Origin: Bacteroidales bacterium UBA1736
Lineage (GTDB): Bacteria > Bacteroidota > Bacteroidia > Bacteroidales > UBA932
Direction: 5' to 3'
Assembly: GCA_002315825.1 (NCBI GenBank)
Contig: DCIC01000144.1
Location: 14,480 to 48,621 of the forward strand
DNA: 34,142 nt
The notes under the pieces are model-generated. The model did no database searches and had not been told where the DNA came from. It saw nothing but the letters and a program-made list of their open reading frames with translations. Each line of letters starts with the position of its first letter. Within the stretch, counting starts at the first letter, position 1. The position numbers and the translations under genes were made by a program. Below, piece by piece: positions 8,061 through 15,701 of the stretch.

Positions 8061-8093
8061 TTAGGAGTTGTTTCGATTCAAAACAACTTCTTA
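8061..8093. repeat. Palindrome upstream of tatD, copy 1 of a two-copy motif
   Basis: Left arm 8061-8073 and right arm 8081-8093 pair at 11 of 13 positions around a 7-base loop. The right arm AAACAACTTCTTA is identical to the right arm of the palindrome at 25404-25433, and the left arms differ at one base. The last three bases are the dprA TAA stop in reverse complement. It could act as an operator, an RNA hairpin in the dprA-tatD transcript, or a small dispersed repeat. Confidence 0.7.
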
Positions 8094-9260
8094 TTCTTTT
8101 TTCAAAAAATTGACAGTACAGCGCTGAAGAAGGTCGATGCAGATGAATCCTTCGTTTTCCAGAAAGTTGCAGTCTGCCGTTATTTCTGCGAAAGTGCGGT
8201 CGGAGTGCTGCCAAAGCTCTTCCATAGTGATTCCCCTGTGAAGTTCTATTGTCCGGCAGAGATTGGTCAGAGCCAGTACTCTATCCTCCGGGAATATCTT
8301 CCCGTATCTGGAACGTACTCTTTCCTCTATCGTTTTTCTTTTTGTGTTTGGGGATTGCAGGCCCAGGGACTCGATAAAATCTTCAGCGTCGAAAATGGGC
8401 TCCGCTATTTTCTCCTGTATCAATTGATTGCATCCCATTGACCGTACATCGTCTATTCTTCCCGGAAGAGCATAAACTTCCCTTCCGTAGGAGAAGGCAA
8501 GCCTGGAGGTCATCATCCCTCCGCCTTTGACTTTGGATTCGATCAATATCGTGGCCCTGCACAGTCCCGCAATTATCCTGTTGCGTCTCAAGAAATTGAC
8601 AGCAGTGGGGACTGTGCCCGGAGGGTAATCTGTGATTAGGGCGCATCCGCTTGTTGCAGCGATTCTAGAGGCGTAGCCGTGGTGCCGCTGAGGATAGACT
8701 TGATCTATGCCGGTAGCCATTACGGCGATTGTGGGAAGGCCATTCTCCAGTGCCGTCAAGTGGGCGTTGATATCCGTTCCTATTGCCAGGCCGCTGACAA
8801 TTACGGGCCTGCTTCCGCTATCGGATATGGCTGACACAAGTTTTGTGCACCACTCTTTGCCGTATAGGGAGATGTCTCTGGTCCCGACGACGGCAATCAT
8901 ATCTTTTCCCGTGAAGATGTCTTCGAACCGGGAACCGGATCTGATATACAGGCCCATAGGGGCATCTGCGCATTCTTTCAGCGCTGTGGGGAAGAGGGGG
9001 TCTGCGAGGCAGAGGAATTCCGCACCTTCCGAATTCAACCTCCTGAGCTCGCTTTCACTTTTGTCGAGTTCATGCTGCGAGATCATTGACGGAAAAGGGG
9101 AGAAAGGCCCCAGAAGACCGGACAATTCGTCTTTTGTCAGATGGAAGACAGCAGAGCAACTGCCCAGATTATCCACCAGGCAGCGGGCAATGGCGGGTTT
9201 GTATCCGAATATCCTGTTGAGTGTGCAGCAGCAAATCTTTTCGTAGAGTTCATCTTTCAT
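8091..9260 (-). CDS. dprA: DNA processing protein DprA (RecA loader in transformation)
   Basis: The product has 389 residues from the start MKDELYEKICC at 9260; an upstream ATG would add 14 unconserved residues. An N-terminal SAM/HhH-like helical part is followed by the Rossmann-like DprA core. Core motifs are VVGTRDISLYG, VSGLAIGTDINAH, GCALITDYPPG, FLRRNRIIAGL, the ESKVKGGGMMT segment and YALPGR. The C-terminal part is a winged-helix-like domain. DprA binds single-stranded DNA and loads RecA during natural transformation, and is kept in many species not known to be competent. TAA stop. Confidence 0.93.
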   Translation of the reverse strand: MKDELYEKICCCTLNRIFGYKPAIARCLVDNLGSCSAVFHLTKDELSGLLGPFSPFPSMISQHELDKSESELRRLNSEGAEFLCLADPLFPTALKECADAPMGLYIRSGSRFEDIFTGKDMIAVVGTRDISLYGKEWCTKLVSAISDSGSRPVIVSGLAIGTDINAHLTALENGLPTIAVMATGIDQVYPQRHHGYASRIAATSGCALITDYPPGTVPTAVNFLRRNRIIAGLCRATILIESKVKGGGMMTSRLAFSYGREVYALPGRIDDVRSMGCNQLIQEKIAEPIFDAEDFIESLGLQSPNTKRKTIEERVRSRYGKIFPEDRVLALTNLCRTIELHRGITMEELWQHSDRTFAEITADCNFLENEGFICIDLLQRCTVNFLKKE

Positions 9261-9304
9261 ATTGCAGAGCTTTTTTACCGTAAAAATACCCCTGCATAAC
9301 ATAA

Positions 9305-9339
9305 AAAACCTTCAGAAACGTTAATGTCCTGAAGGTTTT
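9305..9339 (-). terminator. Intrinsic terminator after queA
   Basis: Perfect 11-bp arms AAAACCTTCAG (9305-9315) and its complement (9329-9339) surround a 13-base loop. On the minus strand the stem is followed by a T run. It lies 27 bp beyond the queA stop and separates queA from dprA. Confidence 0.85.
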
Positions 9340-9366
9340 AATCTTTCTTTTAATAATTATATGTTT

Positions 9367-10416
9367 TTATATAATCAGCAGAGCATCTCCGTAGGGTCCG
9401 AAACGGTATCCTTCCTTGACGGCCACGTCATAGGCGTTCATAACATTTTCATATCCTCCGAAAGCTGCCACTGTCATCAGCATAGTGGAACTTGGCATAT
9501 GGAAGTTGGATACGATGGCATCGGGAATTGAGAACTCATAGGGAGGGAAGATGAACTTGTTGGTCCACATATCATTGGGCATAACCTCATTGTCTGTGGT
9601 CACATAGCTCTCCAGGGCCCGGATTGTGGTTACTCCTACCGCCAGCACTTTGTGTCCTGCTCTTTTTGTGGCATTGATTTCGTCTGCGGCCTTCGGGGGG
9701 ATAATCATCCTCTCCGCATCCATCCTGTGCTTTGACAAATCTTCCACATCGACTTTCCTGAAATGTCCGATTCCCATATGGACAGTAATGAAAGACTTGT
9801 TGATGTCTTTGAGGATCATTCTGTTGAAGAGCTCTCTGCTGAAGTGCATTCCGGCAGCGGGCGCTGCTACGGAGCCCTCATTGACCGCGAAGATTGTCTG
9901 ATAGTTCTCTTTGTCCTCTTCTGTCACTTCGGTCTTGACGTAGGGGAGGATAGGGGTCTCTCCAAGGGCGAAGAGCGCTTCTTTGAACTCCTCATAAGGC
10001 CCGTCATACAGGAATCTCAGAGTCCTTCCTCTTGATGTGGTGTTGTCAATGACTTCAGCAACAAGACTGTCGTCCTCGCCAAAGTAGAGCTTGTTTCCGA
10101 TTCTGATCTTTCTTGCAGGATCAACCACAACATCCCAAAGACGCTGCTCCTTGTTCAATTCTCTCAGGAGAAAAACCATTATGTCGGCACCGGTTTTCTC
10201 TTTCTGCCCGTACAGACGGGCGGGGAAAACCTTTGTGTCATTGAATACAAAAGTGTCACCCTTCTCAAAGAAGTCAATTATCTCTTTGAAAATCTTATGC
10301 TCGATCTCTCCAGTGTCTTTGTGGAGGACCATAAGGCGGCATTCATCGCGCCACCTGGTGGGGTTTTTGGCAATTTTGTCCTTCGTGAGCTCGAAGTAGA
10401 ATTGAGAAAGTTTCAT
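9367..10416 (-). CDS. queA: S-adenosylmethionine:tRNA ribosyltransferase-isomerase
   Basis: The 349-residue length is normal for QueA. The start MKLSQFYFELT at 10416 is preferred over an ATG seven codons upstream. QueA transfers and isomerises the ribosyl group of SAM onto preQ1-modified tRNA to make epoxyqueuosine. Visible family segments are GDTFVFNDTKVFPARL, FALGETPILPYVKT, EGSVAAPAAGMHFS, TVHMGIGHFR, HRMDAER and NFHMPSSTMLMTVAAF. It lies 52 bp after the Nudix gene and is followed by its own terminator. No other queuosine gene is in the window. Confidence 0.96.
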   Translation of the reverse strand: MKLSQFYFELTKDKIAKNPTRWRDECRLMVLHKDTGEIEHKIFKEIIDFFEKGDTFVFNDTKVFPARLYGQKEKTGADIMVFLLRELNKEQRLWDVVVDPARKIRIGNKLYFGEDDSLVAEVIDNTTSRGRTLRFLYDGPYEEFKEALFALGETPILPYVKTEVTEEDKENYQTIFAVNEGSVAAPAAGMHFSRELFNRMILKDINKSFITVHMGIGHFRKVDVEDLSKHRMDAERMIIPPKAADEINATKRAGHKVLAVGVTTIRALESYVTTDNEVMPNDMWTNKFIFPPYEFSIPDAIVSNFHMPSSTMLMTVAAFGGYENVMNAYDVAVKEGYRFGPYGDALLII

Positions 10417-10468
10417 ACTTACTATGATATATCTCAATATATACGATTAATACTTTGATAAAGTTTCA

Positions 10469-10885
10469 TCAAATCAAGTCGGAATTGTGAAAAACTTCAA
10501 TAATGGAGGGATAACTGTTTTGGAGTCGCTGAGCAATATCTTCTGGCCTTACCCATACGGCATCCGTTATCCCTTCTTCTCTTTGGGCAGTGGTGTGCCC
10601 GTCACCCTCATATTTCATATTGTACCACCATACGTGCTTGAGATAATCGATGCCGTCACGACTATATGTATGCTGCGTCACGCAATTAAGGTCGAGGATT
10701 TCCAATCCGTCCAGTCCGGTTTCTTCCATAACTTCTCTGACGGCAGTCTCCGAAATGTCTTCCCCCTCTTCTCTATGCCCCTTGGGAAGGTCCCACTTCC
10801 CGTCTCTGAAGATCATCAGACAATTGCCCGCAGCATCTCTTACCAGACCCCCCGCGGCATCCACTTCGGTGTATTTTGAGTTCAT
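10469..10885 (-). CDS. Nudix hydrolase
   Basis: The product has 138 residues, a single Nudix domain. The complete Nudix box G-x5-E-x7-REVMEETGL spans residues 36-58, so the metal-binding catalytic helix is intact. KWDLPKGH just before it is typical of small housecleaning Nudix enzymes (ADP-ribose, dinucleoside polyphosphate or oxidised nucleotide hydrolases). The substrate cannot be told from sequence. It is divergent from the SRPBCC gene with 44 bp between starts, and a -7 box candidate lies at 10915-10922. Confidence 0.9.
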   Translation of the reverse strand: MNSKYTEVDAAGGLVRDAAGNCLMIFRDGKWDLPKGHREEGEDISETAVREVMEETGLDGLEILDLNCVTQHTYSRDGIDYLKHVWWYNMKYEGDGHTTAQREEGITDAVWVRPEDIAQRLQNSYPSIIEVFHNSDLI

Positions 10886-10904
10886 AAATATTTACTTAAA
10901 TTTG
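10875..10904 (+). promoter_or_regulatory. Bacteroidetes-type promoter for the SRPBCC/RsmF-like operon
   Basis: TTTG at 10875-10878 is followed after 18 bp by TAAATTTG at 10897-10904, an exact match to the -7 consensus TAnnTTTG. The expected start of transcription is near 10911, giving a leader of about 19 nt before the ATG at 10930. Confidence 0.65.
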
Positions 10905-10914
10905 TATTCTTTTA

Positions 10915-10922
10915 CAAAGATA
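10915..10922 (-). promoter_or_regulatory. Candidate -7 box for the Nudix gene
   Basis: On the minus strand this reads TATCTTTG, matching TAnnTTTG. No good -33 element is visible at the usual spacing. Transcription would start near 10908, so it overlaps the oppositely directed promoter at 10875-10904. Confidence 0.45.
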
Positions 10923-10929
10923 TAAAAAT

Positions 10930-11367
10930 ATGGCAGCAGAATACACAAGCAAGCATGGCCTGGTCAGAAAAGCGCCGGCAGAACTCTTTATGGTATTTGC
11001 GGATATGCGCAATTTCGTGGAAATGCTCCCCGCTGATTCCAGACAGTCCGTAAAGGCGGATTATGATACGGTATCGGTCAATGTTCAGGGTTTCAATATC
11101 GGTGTAAAGGTTCAGACGCGTACGCCATATTCACTAATAGAGTACAAGGACAATGACGCCCCTTTTCATTTCAATGTTTTCATTCATTTCGACAGAGGAG
11201 AGGATGATTTGCAGACCGACTTCTGGATTGAAGTATCCGCCGATCTCAATATGATGATGAAGATGATGCTGGGAGGGAAAATCAAGTCTGCCCTTGACAA
11301 AGTTGTGGATGGTCTTGTCGATCCCTCAAGCATATCCCCCAGCGATCTCAAAGACATCAAGCTCTAG
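10930..11367 (+). CDS. SRPBCC family (START-like fold) protein
   Basis: The product has 145 residues, no signal peptide and no membrane segment. The opening (VRKAPAELFMVFADMRNFVEMLP) is the usual first helix region of SRPBCC / polyketide-cyclase-like proteins, followed by alternating beta strands and a long amphipathic C-terminal helix (ADLNMMMKMMLGGKIKSALDKVVDGL). These proteins enclose a hydrophobic pocket; the ligand here is unknown. It is the first gene of a plus-strand run. Its TAG stop is in frame with and only 3 bp before the next ATG, so expression of the two is probably coupled. Confidence 0.75.
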   Translation: MAAEYTSKHGLVRKAPAELFMVFADMRNFVEMLPADSRQSVKADYDTVSVNVQGFNIGVKVQTRTPYSLIEYKDNDAPFHFNVFIHFDRGEDDLQTDFWIEVSADLNMMMKMMLGGKIKSALDKVVDGLVDPSSISPSDLKDIKL

Positions 11368-11370
11368 GAT

Positions 11371-12558
11371 ATGAACGGACGTGATATCGCAATGTCAACG
11401 GTCGGAATGCCCGCATCCGTATCAGTCCGTTTGAATCCATTCAAGCCTCTTGACAGTGCGCTTCCTATATTGAACGGGGCTGAACCTGTGCCCTGGAATC
11501 CATATGGATATATATTAAAGGAGAGACCCGTCTTTACTCTCCATCCTCTTTTCCACGCCGGGGCATATTATGTCCAGGATTCGTCTGCTATGTATGTGGG
11601 GCAGATATTCCGGGAGGCCCTCGACAGATTGGATGTAAAAAAAGGGATAAGGGTCCTTGACCTGTGTGCGGCTCCGGGAGGGAAAACGACTGATATCGCG
11701 GCATCTCTGAGGCTCAAATATGGAGATGATTTCGTATTGGTCTCAAATGAAGTGATGCGTCAGCGGGCATCTGTCCTTTGTGACAATGTCAATATCTGGG
11801 GCGATCCCAATGTAATCGTGACGAGTGTCGATCCCAGTGCATTCGCTTCTATGGGTGGGTTCTTTGATGTGATTGTCGCTGACGTGCCGTGCTCGGGGGA
11901 AGGGATGTTCCGCAAAGACGAACGTGCGTTGCAGGAATGGTCAGAAGATGTTGTGACTCTTTGCGCCGCCAGACAGAAAAGAATAATTGCAGATGTGTGG
12001 CCGTCACTGAGGCAGGGAGGGGTACTGGTATATTCCACCTGCACTTTTGAGGAAAGAGAGAATGATGACAACCTGCAATGGGCCTCTGAAGATCTTGGTG
12101 GGGAAATAATCCCTGTCCACGACACATTTGACGGCATCAGACTTACACGCAATGGATATATGCTCGTGCCCGGGGAGGTGCCGGGGGAAGGACAATGGGT
12201 AGGGAGTCTGGTGAAGACATCTGTATCTCCACTCGGATCGTCTGATATTTCCCGTCTCAGACCGCTTCGAAACGGGGTCAGGAAGGGGGAGATGAAGGCT
12301 GGTACTCTTGTCCCCAATGCAGATTGGGCGTTGAGCATTGATTTTGATTCGGATGCGTATCCTATGGTGAAGGTGGACAAGGCTACGGCCCTGAGATTTC
12401 TTCATAGGGATTCGATTGTTTTGAGTGATGCCCCCAAAGGCTATCTGGTCCTTACCTACAGAGGACTTCCAATCGGTTTTGTGAAGAACCTGGGAACCAG
12501 ATGCAACAATCTTCATCCTCTTGGAAGAAGGATATTGATGGATATTAATAACATTTGA
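11371..12558 (+). CDS. RsmF/NOP2-type RNA cytosine-C5 methyltransferase
   Basis: The product has 395 residues. The SAM-binding motif LDLCAAPGGKT is at about 96-106. Both NSUN-family cysteines are present: Cys174 in DVPCSGEGMF (catalytic-cycle Cys) and Cys224 in YSTCTFEE (nucleophile). The C terminus (GYLVLTYRGLPIGFVKNLGTRCNNLHP) matches the extra domain of RsmF/YebU-like enzymes that methylate 16S rRNA. The N terminus is short: only about 17 residues precede SVRLNP, where relatives usually have a longer helical lead. The start cannot move upstream because of the in-frame TAG of the preceding gene. Confidence 0.88.
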   Translation: MNGRDIAMSTVGMPASVSVRLNPFKPLDSALPILNGAEPVPWNPYGYILKERPVFTLHPLFHAGAYYVQDSSAMYVGQIFREALDRLDVKKGIRVLDLCAAPGGKTTDIAASLRLKYGDDFVLVSNEVMRQRASVLCDNVNIWGDPNVIVTSVDPSAFASMGGFFDVIVADVPCSGEGMFRKDERALQEWSEDVVTLCAARQKRIIADVWPSLRQGGVLVYSTCTFEERENDDNLQWASEDLGGEIIPVHDTFDGIRLTRNGYMLVPGEVPGEGQWVGSLVKTSVSPLGSSDISRLRPLRNGVRKGEMKAGTLVPNADWALSIDFDSDAYPMVKVDKATALRFLHRDSIVLSDAPKGYLVLTYRGLPIGFVKNLGTRCNNLHPLGRRILMDINNI

Positions 12559-12560
12559 TA

Positions 12561-13478
12561 ATGAAGAACTGTTTTCTTGCGGCTATTCTGTTTATGATGA
12601 TGCCGATATGCCTGTCCGCTCAGAGTTCTGAGAAGGAATATTTCGAAAGGTATGCCTTGCTGGTGAACCGCTTCGGCGCGGACGGCGTAGGTGTTGAGAC
12701 ACTTATTAATAAGTGGGTCAATGATTTTCCCGAGGATGTGAACGCCTATGTCGCGCGGTTCAATTACTATGTGGCCAAATCCCGCTCGTCGCAGGTCGTG
12801 CCCAAAGGCGTTGCGAAGTATCTGGGCAGTGCTCCTGTCGTAGTGATGAAAGATTCGCTCGGCAATGATGTCCGTTATTTTGAAGAGCCGATGTACAATG
12901 ATTCGCTCTTCACTCTTGCCACGTCCGCCATTGATAAGGCTATTTCCCTCTCAGAGTATAAGTTGGAGAACAGGTTCTGCAAGCTGACCGCTCTGGAAGC
13001 TTACGAAAAGGACGATCCCGGTATGACGACTCTCACCCTCAATTCTTTGATTGACCTTTATTATTCGGTAAATGCTATCTGGACTTATAATGACCAGCCT
13101 GTGGACGGCGAGTTTTTCAAGTCGGCAGTTCAGGAGTATTGTTACAGTTTCTATCTTTTGGGGTCTGCGGCGTCCTATGAGGCATTCCGCAATGTATCCG
13201 AGCATATGCTCTCGATAGATAAGAATGACCCTCTGTTCTTGAGCAATCTGGGCTCATACTATCTGGTCTGCAAGAAAGACAACAGACAGGCTTCCAAATA
13301 CTACGCCAAGGTTCTGAAGGTGGATCCCAACAATTATACGGCCATTAAGAATCTTGTGCTGATGGCCCGTAAGGATAATGACGTCAAGTCTGAGAAGAAA
13401 TACCTCCCTATGCTTATCAGGACAACAAGCGATCAGGCAGAGAAGATGTCGGCTGAAGCACGCCTGAAGACATTGTAA
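12561..13478 (+). CDS. Secreted tetratricopeptide-repeat protein
   Basis: The product has 305 residues. The ATG at 12561 directly follows the methyltransferase TGA (12556-12558). A cleavable signal peptide (MKNCFLAAILFMMMPICLSA) suggests periplasmic location. The rest is mostly helical, with TPR-like repeats best seen near residues 215-300 (DPLFLSNLGSYYLVCKKDNRQASKYYAKVLKVDPNNY). TPRs mediate protein contacts; no catalytic motif is visible. It precedes the LolC/E-type permease by 14 bp and is probably co-transcribed. Confidence 0.8.
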   Translation: MKNCFLAAILFMMMPICLSAQSSEKEYFERYALLVNRFGADGVGVETLINKWVNDFPEDVNAYVARFNYYVAKSRSSQVVPKGVAKYLGSAPVVVMKDSLGNDVRYFEEPMYNDSLFTLATSAIDKAISLSEYKLENRFCKLTALEAYEKDDPGMTTLTLNSLIDLYYSVNAIWTYNDQPVDGEFFKSAVQEYCYSFYLLGSAASYEAFRNVSEHMLSIDKNDPLFLSNLGSYYLVCKKDNRQASKYYAKVLKVDPNNYTAIKNLVLMARKDNDVKSEKKYLPMLIRTTSDQAEKMSAEARLKTL

Positions 13479-13492
13479 TCATTCTCAAGCTG

Positions 13493-14665
13493 ATGGACGC
13501 GGGCAGATTCATTGCAAGGAGGATTCGCTTTAAAGGAAAGATTTCAATGGTATCCATTGCAATCTCTTTCTTTATCATCATCATAGCCCAGAGCATATCC
13601 GCAGGATTCCGCAAGGAGATACGCCGGGGTGTGTCTTCCATTTCGGGCGATGTGCAGATAACCTCCCCTTCGATGAATTTCATAAGCGAGGAGGACCCCA
13701 TCAGCCTGGATTCCACTATCCTTGAACAGATAATGAGCGTTCCGGGAGTGAAGGATGTCACCCCTGCGGTGTATCGTGTCGGGATCGTCAAGCAGGGAGA
13801 AGATATCCACGGTATTATGCTCAAGGGCGTTCCCTCCTCATCAGATTCTCTTGGGGCTCTTAATGTATCCATCCCTGCCAGACTCTCCCAGATGCTTGGA
13901 ATAGCGCAGGGGGATGAGATGCTTACTTATTTTATCGGGGACAGAATCCGGGTGAGGAAGTTTATCGTGGGGGAGGTGTACCGCAGCGCGCTGGACTCTG
14001 ACGACAACTTGATTGCATACGTCGATATCAAGGATCTTCAGAGATTGAACGGTTGGGATGAGGATGAGATATCGGCACTCGAAGTGAGTTTTGCTGACAA
14101 GTACAAAAGCCCTCTGCTCATCAATGAGAAAAATACGGAAATCGGTGTCAGACTGCTTGAAGATGCCGCTAACCGCTCTGACAATATGCTTGTCAGTACA
14201 TCTGTGGTCCAGAATTACCCACAGCTTTTCGATTGGCTGAATCTCATTGATTTCAATGTGGTATTCATATTGATTCTGATGACAATCGTGGCAGGATTCA
14301 ATATGATTTCAGGCCTTTTGATACTGCTTTTCCAGCATATTTCGACAATCGGCACGCTCAAGGCGCTGGGTATGACTGACAGGGCGATATCCAGAGTATT
14401 TACAAGAGTATCTTCAAGCCTGGTGCTGAAGGGAATGGCGATAGGCAACGCGTTGGCCCTGCTTTTTTGCCTTGTCCAGCATCTGACACATTTTCTCAAG
14501 TTGAATCCGGAAAACTACTTCATTTCATTTGTCCCTGTATCGGTCAATGTCCCTCTTCTGATTCTGGCGGACCTGATTACCTATACGGCAATAATGCTGC
14601 TGGTTCAACTTCCCTCGAGATTCATTTCTAAGGTTGATCCTGCTCAATCTGTCCGGGCTCAGTAG
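13493..14665 (+). CDS. ABC transporter permease, FtsX/LolC-E-like
   Basis: The product has 390 residues with the MacB/FtsX topology: one N-terminal helix (about 18-38, SMVSIAISFFIIIIAQSISA), a large periplasmic domain (about 40-245), and three C-terminal helices (about 255-280, 305-330, 345-380). The segment FNMISGLLILLFQHISTIGTLKALGM is the conserved permease region. Such proteins release lipoproteins from the inner membrane or transmit force across it. No ATP-binding partner is adjacent, so the ATPase must be elsewhere. The 3' end overlaps the convergent MltF-like gene by 38 bp. Confidence 0.87.
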   Translation: MDAGRFIARRIRFKGKISMVSIAISFFIIIIAQSISAGFRKEIRRGVSSISGDVQITSPSMNFISEEDPISLDSTILEQIMSVPGVKDVTPAVYRVGIVKQGEDIHGIMLKGVPSSSDSLGALNVSIPARLSQMLGIAQGDEMLTYFIGDRIRVRKFIVGEVYRSALDSDDNLIAYVDIKDLQRLNGWDEDEISALEVSFADKYKSPLLINEKNTEIGVRLLEDAANRSDNMLVSTSVVQNYPQLFDWLNLIDFNVVFILILMTIVAGFNMISGLLILLFQHISTIGTLKALGMTDRAISRVFTRVSSSLVLKGMAIGNALALLFCLVQHLTHFLKLNPENYFISFVPVSVNVPLLILADLITYTAIMLLVQLPSRFISKVDPAQSVRAQ

Positions 14666-15686
14666 AATTTTCCTTGAATATCTTGTTGAAGGCCCAGTAA
14701 TACTGGTATATCCTGTCAACGTATCGGATTGTCTCTGAGGCTTTGAAGTTTTTTAGCAGGGTGCTGTCCCGCTGGAGTATTTCTGTGAAATCACTCCAGC
14801 TCTGACAGAATATCCCCGCCTTGTCCAATGTGTCGAGGCGGCTCAGAATGCGGGTTTCACCGGCATTGTATGCGGCTATTGTAAATTTTCTGACTTCGAT
14901 GGGTGATTTGAACCGCTTTCTCATCATTTTCTGAATATATTCCAGATATTTTACCCCTGCTTCAATGCTTTGTTCAGGGTCAAGAAGGTTGGTTGCACCG
15001 AATGCCTTACCGGTGGCCGGCATCATCTGCATCAATCCGGATGCGCCTTTGCGGGATCGGGCCGTGATACTGAACTGGGATTCCTGATAGACCAGTGCCG
15101 TCACGAGTGTCCAGTCCCACCCGAGGCGTCTGGCTCCGGCCATTATCATATCGTCATAGGGACTGAGAATATCGCGGTGTATTCCTTTTTTTGCGGTGGC
15201 GAAAGGCTCGTAGACATCAATGAAAGAGTCGTGATATTTCTGATACTCGTCTGAATTATGGTATTCGTTGAGCCAGCTGTTCACCATATTGGCTTTTTTA
15301 TTGTTGAACGGCTCCATCGCCCAAAGCGTCATACTGTCCACAGGGATGGAAACCATTACGCTGTCAATTGATTCGGAGTAGCTGTAGGGAATGACCAGAA
15401 TATCGATTGCCCCATTAATGAGGGAGTCCACTGGCTCTTCACCTTCGCTTTTCAGATTAATCTCTGCCTGAAGATTGTTGGCTTTGGCGAACTCCTTGAG
15501 GAGCAGGTAGTTGTACCCGGAAATCAGACCTGCGGTGGTGTCATCGAAACTTGTGAGGTCTATTGTGCAGCTGATGCTGCCGGAGAATGTCGGGATCCTA
15601 TTCGTCCGGATGCGGTAGGCACAATAGCACAAAGCACTGATAACGACCAGTACTGTCAATGGTACCCATAATTTTTTGCAGCTCAT
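14628..15686 (-). CDS. MltF-like membrane-bound lytic transglycosylase
   Basis: The product has 352 residues. An N-terminal membrane anchor or signal segment (about 5-24) is followed by a shortened solute-binding-like domain (about 38-165) and a goose-lysozyme-type SLT domain (about 180-330). The catalytic Glu is about residue 202 in VYQESQF, followed by KGASGLMQMMPATG and IAAYNAG, the SLT family signature. It cleaves peptidoglycan glycan strands to anhydro-MurNAc products. It is last in the operon with the porin and cell-wall sugar genes. The 3' end overlaps the convergent permease gene by 38 bp. Confidence 0.9.
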   Translation of the reverse strand: MSCKKLWVPLTVLVVISALCYCAYRIRTNRIPTFSGSISCTIDLTSFDDTTAGLISGYNYLLLKEFAKANNLQAEINLKSEGEEPVDSLINGAIDILVIPYSYSESIDSVMVSIPVDSMTLWAMEPFNNKKANMVNSWLNEYHNSDEYQKYHDSFIDVYEPFATAKKGIHRDILSPYDDMIMAGARRLGWDWTLVTALVYQESQFSITARSRKGASGLMQMMPATGKAFGATNLLDPEQSIEAGVKYLEYIQKMMRKRFKSPIEVRKFTIAAYNAGETRILSRLDTLDKAGIFCQSWSDFTEILQRDSTLLKNFKASETIRYVDRIYQYYWAFNKIFKENSTEPGQIEQDQP

Positions 15687-15701
15687 AGCGCTGGTGGTGG
15701 G

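Noticed and set aside
7246..8214. Longer tatD start at 8214
   Set aside because: The extra 60 codons overlap dprA and carry no TatD sequence; the DTHTH motif belongs at the N terminus.
10417..10468. preQ1 riboswitch before queA
   Set aside because: Only 52 bp are available and no preQ1 aptamer pattern was seen; queA itself does not make preQ1.
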